Source: JBBSBL01 sp038251325 (GTDB taxonomy: Bacteria > Actinomycetota > Thermoleophilia > Solirubrobacterales > Solirubrobacteraceae). Taken from it: a stretch of DNA of 9,460 bases. Within the stretch, counting starts at the first letter, position 1. The number at the start of each line of letters is the position of its first letter. Below, piece after piece: positions 5,878-9,460 of the stretch. The stretch is from positions 1 to 9,460 of the forward strand of contig JBBSBL010000082.1 in NCBI GenBank assembly GCA_038251325.1, read 5' to 3'. The position numbers and the translations under genes are program-made. A model generated the notes under the pieces. That model was not told the DNA's origin. It searched no databases and was given only the letters and a program-made list of their open reading frames with translations.

Positions 5878-7364
5878 CCGAGCAGGACTGGGGCGGAGCC
5901 ACCCGCAGCGGCATCGCCTGGTCGACCACCACCTTCGTGGCCGGGAAGGCGCTCACGTTCGTCACGACGATCGTGCTCGCACGCCTGCTCGTGCCGTCCC
6001 AGTTCGGCGTCGTCGCGGCGATCCTCATCTACCTCCAGTTCCTCGAGCTGATCAGCGACGTCGGGCTCGCCGCCACCGTCCAGTACGAGCAGGAGCAGGG
6101 CGTCACGAAGCGCGTCCAGACGGCCTTCACCCTGAACCTCGGCCTGTCGGTGGTCCTGTGCGGGATCGGGGTCGCCGCGGCGCCGCTCATCGCCGACTTC
6201 TTCCGGGTGCCGGCCGAGACGGATCTCTTCCGGCTCGCCGCGCTGAACCTCCTGCTCCGGGGCTCGGCCAACATCCACGACGCGTTGCTGCTGCGCGAGC
6301 TCGCCTTCAGCCGGCGCATCGTCAGCCAGCTCTGCGGACAGGTGGCGCGCGCGCTGGTCTCGATCCTGCTGGCCGTCGCCGGCCTCGGCGCCGCGGCGCT
6401 GGTGATCGGGATGCTCGTGGACACCGTCGTATGGAGCGTCGTGCTCTGGATCATCACCGGCTTCCGGCCGACCGGCGGGATCGAGCGCGCGGCGGTGCGG
6501 CCGATGCTCGTCTACGGGGGAGCGGCCTCGGTGCTGGAGGTGATCTCCGTCGTGGGCTCGCGCGCCGACGTGGTCACGATCGGGCGCGTGCTCGGCGAGT
6601 CGGCGCTGGGCCTCTACACGATCGCCTACCGGATCCCGGAGCTGCTGATCACCAACGTGGCGTGGAACGTCTCGATCGTGGCCTTTCCGGCCCTGGCCCG
6701 CAAGCGCATGGCCGATCAGCAGGGCATGGGCCCGGCGGCGATGCGCATCGCCCGCTACCAGGTGCTCTACGCGGCGCCCCTCGCCACATGGCTCGCCGTC
6801 CTGGCGACGCCGCTCATCGTCGTGACCTTCGGCGCGAAGTGGACCGAGGCCGGCGGGGTGATGTCGGCGATCGCGGTGATGGGCGGGATCTCCTCGGTGG
6901 CCTATCCGCTGGGCGACGTGTTCAAGGCGCTGGGCCGGCAGCGGGTCCTGATCGCCATGAACCTCGCGCAGCTCCCGCTGCTCATCGCCGCCATCGTGCT
7001 CGTCTCCGACCGGGGGATCGTGGCCGTGTCCTGGGTCCGCGCCGCCGAGATGGCGCTCTTCAGCGCCACGACCGTGTGGTTCGCCACACGGCTGCTGGAC
7101 GTGCGCTTCCGCGCGGTCGTCGCGGCGTGCGCCCCCGGCGCCGCCGCCGCGCTCGGCGTGGCCCTCGGCGCCGGCGCGGTCCGGCTCGCCTGGCCGGCGA
7201 ACACGATCGGCCCGGTCCTGGCCGGCACAGTCGCCGGGATCGCCGGCGGCCTCCTCGCGCTCCGCCTCCTCGCGCCCGGCGCGCTCGCCGAGGCGCGCGG
7301 CCAGGCGGTTGCGATCCTGCGCCCGCTCCTGCGAGGCCGGGGCCGGGGCCTGAAGGCCGCGTGA
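5874..7364 (+). CDS. Wzx-type lipid-linked oligosaccharide flippase (MOP superfamily)
   Basis: Proteins of this family move undecaprenyl-diphosphate-linked repeat units across the cytoplasmic membrane for polymerisation outside. The 496-residue product is hydrophobic along nearly its whole length, consistent with 12-14 helices. It opens with the typical pattern of WzxC-like members: an amphipathic start, a first helix, ARLLVPSQFG at 36-45 and SDVGLAATVQ beginning at 61. Repeated motifs later, such as LGLYTIAYRIPELL and FGAKWTEAG, fit the same family. The C-terminal end is Arg/Gly-rich and probably cytoplasmic. It follows the glycosyltransferase with a 4-nt GTGA overlap and sits with the initiation transferase, co-polymerase and polymerase, which fits the Wzx role. 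A teichuronic acid-type exporter of the same family is the main alternative; substrate specificity is not readable. Confidence 0.92.
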   Translation: MTEQDWGGATRSGIAWSTTTFVAGKALTFVTTIVLARLLVPSQFGVVAAILIYLQFLELISDVGLAATVQYEQEQGVTKRVQTAFTLNLGLSVVLCGIGVAAAPLIADFFRVPAETDLFRLAALNLLLRGSANIHDALLLRELAFSRRIVSQLCGQVARALVSILLAVAGLGAAALVIGMLVDTVVWSVVLWIITGFRPTGGIERAAVRPMLVYGGAASVLEVISVVGSRADVVTIGRVLGESALGLYTIAYRIPELLITNVAWNVSIVAFPALARKRMADQQGMGPAAMRIARYQVLYAAPLATWLAVLATPLIVVTFGAKWTEAGGVMSAIAVMGGISSVAYPLGDVFKALGRQRVLIAMNLAQLPLLIAAIVLVSDRGIVAVSWVRAAEMALFSATTVWFATRLLDVRFRAVVAACAPGAAAALGVALGAGAVRLAWPANTIGPVLAGTVAGIAGGLLALRLLAPGALAEARGQAVAILRPLLRGRGRGLKAA

Positions 7365-7412
7365 GGGCTCGCGACGGCGTGGCCGCGGCGACGTCGATCA
7401 CCGGGCGCTAGC

Positions 7413-8402
7413 GTGGCCGCCGTGACCACGACGGCCCGGCATCCCGACGGCGTCCTCGAGATTCACGAGCTGGGCGGGGGCGCCCGCCGGGTGGAGGCGA
7501 CGCTGTTCGACCCCGACGCGTTCCTGCCTCACGCCGAGGTGACCACCCGGTACTCCCCGGAGCTCATCGAGCGCATCCTGGCGGTCAAGGGGCCGGCGTG
7601 GGCGCTCGACGAGATCCTGCGCGAGGAGAGCCCGCAGCGGGTCGAGCTCGCCGTCCGCGCGACGCTCCTGAGCCACGTCGAGGCGGCGCGGTTCCGCGGA
7701 GCGCGCATCCTCGACTTCGGGTGCGGGAGCGGCGCGTCCACCTCCGTGCTCGGGCGGATCTTCCCGGACAGCGAGGTCGTCGGGGTCGAGCTCGACCCCG
7801 AGCTCCTCGAGCTCGCGCGCCTGCGCGCGGAGCACTACGGCAACGAGGCCGTCCGCTTCGAGGCCTCGCCGTCGCCCGAGGAGGTGCCAGCAGGCCTCGG
7901 GACGTTCGACTTCCTCTACCTCAGCGCCGTGTGGGAGCACCTTCTCCCGCGCGAGCGGAGGACGCTTCCCCGGACGCTGTGGGGGCTCCTGCGCCCGGGC
8001 GGCGTCCTGTTCGTCACCGAGACCCCGCACCGCTGGTTTCCGTGGGAGACCCACACCACCGGCCTGCCGCTGATCAATTACCTCCCCGACGGGTGGGCGG
8101 AGCGCCTGGCCCGGCGCTCCGCGCGGGTCGGAGCGGAGGACTCGTGGGACCGGATGCTCCGCAACGGGCTGCGGGGCGGCACCGTCGGCGAGATCCTGAG
8201 GGTGCTGCGGGCCGGGGACGACGGCGACCCGCTGCTGCTCCCGCCGCTCTCGACCGCCGGGCGGGACGAGGCGGAGCTGTGGTATCGCAAGGGGGACCAC
8301 GACGCCGGGCGACGGATGGCGGCAGCCGGGTTCCGCCTCGTGGAGCGGGCCGGCGTGTCGGCCTTCCTGCCCTACCTGAACGTCGCGATCCTGAAGCGAT
8401 GA
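7413..8402 (+). CDS. SAM-dependent class I methyltransferase
   Basis: The 329-residue protein has a Rossmann-type methyltransferase core. Motif I is ILDFGCGSG at 99-107, the acidic residue after strand 2 is E126 in GVELDP, motif post-II is FDFLYLSAVWEHL at 165-177, and LRPGGVLFVTETP follows at 193-205. After it comes PHRWFPWETHTTGLPLINYLP-like sequence (206-225), a stretch common in methyltransferases with a His-containing loop near the active site. There are about 95 residues before the core and 100 after it, neither recognised. It begins 48 nt after the flippase on the same strand, so it may be the last operon gene; methylation of a sugar in the exported glycan is a reasonable inference, not shown. 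The start may be GTG 7413 or GTG 7422; neither has a good Shine-Dalgarno. Confidence 0.87.
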   Translation: MAAVTTTARHPDGVLEIHELGGGARRVEATLFDPDAFLPHAEVTTRYSPELIERILAVKGPAWALDEILREESPQRVELAVRATLLSHVEAARFRGARILDFGCGSGASTSVLGRIFPDSEVVGVELDPELLELARLRAEHYGNEAVRFEASPSPEEVPAGLGTFDFLYLSAVWEHLLPRERRTLPRTLWGLLRPGGVLFVTETPHRWFPWETHTTGLPLINYLPDGWAERLARRSARVGAEDSWDRMLRNGLRGGTVGEILRVLRAGDDGDPLLLPPLSTAGRDEAELWYRKGDHDAGRRMAAAGFRLVERAGVSAFLPYLNVAILKR

Positions 8403-8405
8403 GCG

Positions 8406-8437
8406 GCCGGCCGCCGGGCGGCCGCCGGGCGGCCGGC
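8406..8437. terminator. GC palindrome between convergent genes, candidate bidirectional terminator
   Basis: Arms GCCGGCCGCC (8406-8415) and GGCGGCCGGC (8428-8437) form a perfect 10-bp stem, and the intervening bases contain a second perfect palindrome, GGCGGCCGCC (8417-8426). The sequence is built from an 11-bp unit, GGCCGCCGGGC, repeated at 8409 and 8420. It lies 3 nt after the methyltransferase stop and just beyond the stop of the convergent gene. There is no T-tract on either side, so termination is inferred from position and stability. Confidence 0.5.
8409..8430. repeat. Two tandem copies of an 11-bp GC unit
   Basis: GGCCGCCGGGC occurs exactly at 8409-8419 and 8420-8430, followed by a partial third copy (GGCCG). 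The repeat creates the nested palindromes of the hairpin described at 8406-8437. Confidence 0.85.
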
Positions 8438-8444
8438 GCCTCCC

Positions 8445-9460
8445 TCAGGACGAGAACACGCTGCGCGAGAGGACGCGCATCCGCTCCCAGGGGATGCCGT
8501 CGCTGGACCGGCGGTCGAGCCCGTCGCGGGTCGCGTTCGCGTGGGTGTCGCGGATCAGGTTCCCCCAGTAGCCGCCCGGCGGGGAGCCCGCAACGCTCGA
8601 CCAATCGCCGGTCCCGCCGTAGCGGTGGTCGAGCTCCATCATGAAGCCGTAGAGGTCCGGGTTGCCGCTGCCGTCCACGGCGATCGCGCCGTAGCGCTGC
8701 AACGCGCGGCAGATCATGCGCAGGTATCGCGTCTCCGGACCGTTCGGGCTGCGCCCCGGGACGGTTCGTCGCTCGCAGTCGACGCTGGGGTCGAGCTGCA
8801 GTCGCATGCCCATGGCGAGCGGCTCGGTCCCCGACTGATCGCTCTTGACGGCGGGCAGGCGGAACGCACCGGAGGTGGGGCCGGTGAAGCGCAGCGCATG
8901 ATCGATCTCTCCGTCCCGGACCTCCCAGGAGCGGATGAGCCCGGCCCAGGGCAGGCCGCTGCCCGTGCCGTACCCGTCGATCGGCGCGCCGTCGCTGTCG
9001 CGCCCGAGCCGGAAGACGCCGAAGCCGGAGGCGGTGACGCGCCGGGTGCCCCGGTCGATGCGCGCCTTCCACAGGCGGAGCTCCACCCGGGGGCCGAAGT
9101 CCGGGCTGTCCGGGTCCTGGATGTCGAGCGGGGCGTCCCCGGAGGCGGGACCGCCGGGCGTGGCCTCGGCCGGAATGCGCCAGCGCAGGTGGTGCCCGTC
9201 GGCGACGACGTCGTAGATCGGATCGGAGGGCGCGGCGACGTAGATGCCCGGCACGCCGTCGTGGTCGAGCAGGGCCACGCGCTCGCGGCCCATGCTCCGG
9301 ACCATGGCGGAGACCACCGCGCCGGAGGCCGGGTCGGTGCTCACGCCGCCTGGGATGGGCTCGTTGAACGCGCCGGCGCGATCGCCGCCCATGCGATAGG
9401 GCTGGCGGAACGGGCTGAGCGCCGCGAAGTCGAGCGGGGGCCGGCTCTCGACGCCGGCGA
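8445..9460 (-). CDS. Uncharacterised protein, probably exported; 5' end cut by window edge
   Basis: Reading the minus strand from the right edge gives 337 codons and a TGA at 8447-8445. The frame is open upstream of the ATG at 9392, with coherent sequence (for example LDFAALSPFRQPYR), so the real start and any signal peptide lie outside the window. Visible features are the SPFRQPYR...FNEPIP opening, DPDSPDFGPR near 9090-9130, WAGLIRSWEVRDGEIDHALRF-like sequence at about 8885-8950, RALQRYGAIAVD near 8675-8710, and a Tyr/Gly-rich C-terminus. The pattern start-residue block, then GEI-HALRF, then MG-R--L, then LKRYG-I--D resembles a family I recall from actinobacterial secreted proteins of unknown function. 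No catalytic motif was recognised. It is convergent to the polysaccharide operon, separated by the hairpin, so it is not part of that transcript. A glycan-acting role would be guesswork. Confidence 0.8.
   Translation of the reverse strand, partial: AGVESRPPLDFAALSPFRQPYRMGGDRAGAFNEPIPGGVSTDPASGAVVSAMVRSMGRERVALLDHDGVPGIYVAAPSDPIYDVVADGHHLRWRIPAEATPGGPASGDAPLDIQDPDSPDFGPRVELRLWKARIDRGTRRVTASGFGVFRLGRDSDGAPIDGYGTGSGLPWAGLIRSWEVRDGEIDHALRFTGPTSGAFRLPAVKSDQSGTEPLAMGMRLQLDPSVDCERRTVPGRSPNGPETRYLRMICRALQRYGAIAVDGSGNPDLYGFMMELDHRYGGTGDWSSVAGSPPGGYWGNLIRDTHANATRDGLDRRSSDGIPWERMRVLSRSVFSS

Noticed and set aside
5744..7411. Plus-strand open frame of 555 codons over the flippase
   Set aside because: It is an Arg-rich frame with no hydrophobic helices; the overlapping flippase frame has clear family features.
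7365..7412. Separate promoter before the methyltransferase
   Set aside because: The 48-nt gap holds no convincing -35/-10 pair; TAGCGT just before the start is too weak to call.
7398..8300. Minus-strand open frame of 300 codons opposite the methyltransferase
   Set aside because: The opposite strand carries motif I and other methyltransferase motifs; this frame has none.

Overview
The window is very GC-rich with dense, short-spaced genes. This base composition, the Arg/Ala/Gly-rich proteins and the style of the polysaccharide genes suggest a deep-branching high-GC actinobacterium, most likely Thermoleophilia (Solirubrobacterales-like). That placement is an inference from pattern, not from a search.

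Left part (1-1606, minus strand): the 5' part of dnaX (DNA polymerase III gamma/tau clamp-loader subunit) runs off the left edge. Upstream of it lies a large-type signal recognition particle RNA (about 274 nt) with a full Alu domain and the classic S-domain tip. The two ends of the RNA pair through a perfect 10-bp inverted repeat. The order SRP RNA then dnaX is the same as scr-dnaX in Bacillus.

Middle part (1607-8402, plus strand): a divergent, tightly packed exopolysaccharide cassette. In order it holds a small polyprenyl-phosphate hexose-1-phosphate transferase (initiation), a short Wzz/YveK-like polysaccharide co-polymerase (chain length), an O-antigen ligase/Wzy-type membrane protein with an unusual N-terminal soluble domain, a membrane-linked family 2 glycosyltransferase, a Wzx-type flippase, and a SAM-dependent methyltransferase. 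Three junctions overlap by 4 nt (ATGA or GTGA), which points to one translationally coupled operon. Together they make most of a Wzx/Wzy-type pathway: start the lipid-linked sugar, extend it, flip it, polymerise it with controlled length, and possibly methylate it. Only one elongating glycosyltransferase and no outer-membrane exporter or tyrosine kinase is visible, so further genes must lie elsewhere if the pathway is complete.

Right part (8403-9460): a strong GC palindrome built on an 11-bp tandem repeat sits between convergent genes. Beyond it a minus-strand gene, cut by the right edge, encodes an uncharacterised protein resembling a family I recall as secreted actinobacterial proteins of unknown function.

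No tRNA, rRNA, CRISPR array, insertion sequence or phage gene was seen. The most noteworthy items are the large SRP RNA, the domain fusion on the ligase/polymerase, and the uncharacterised protein at the right edge.
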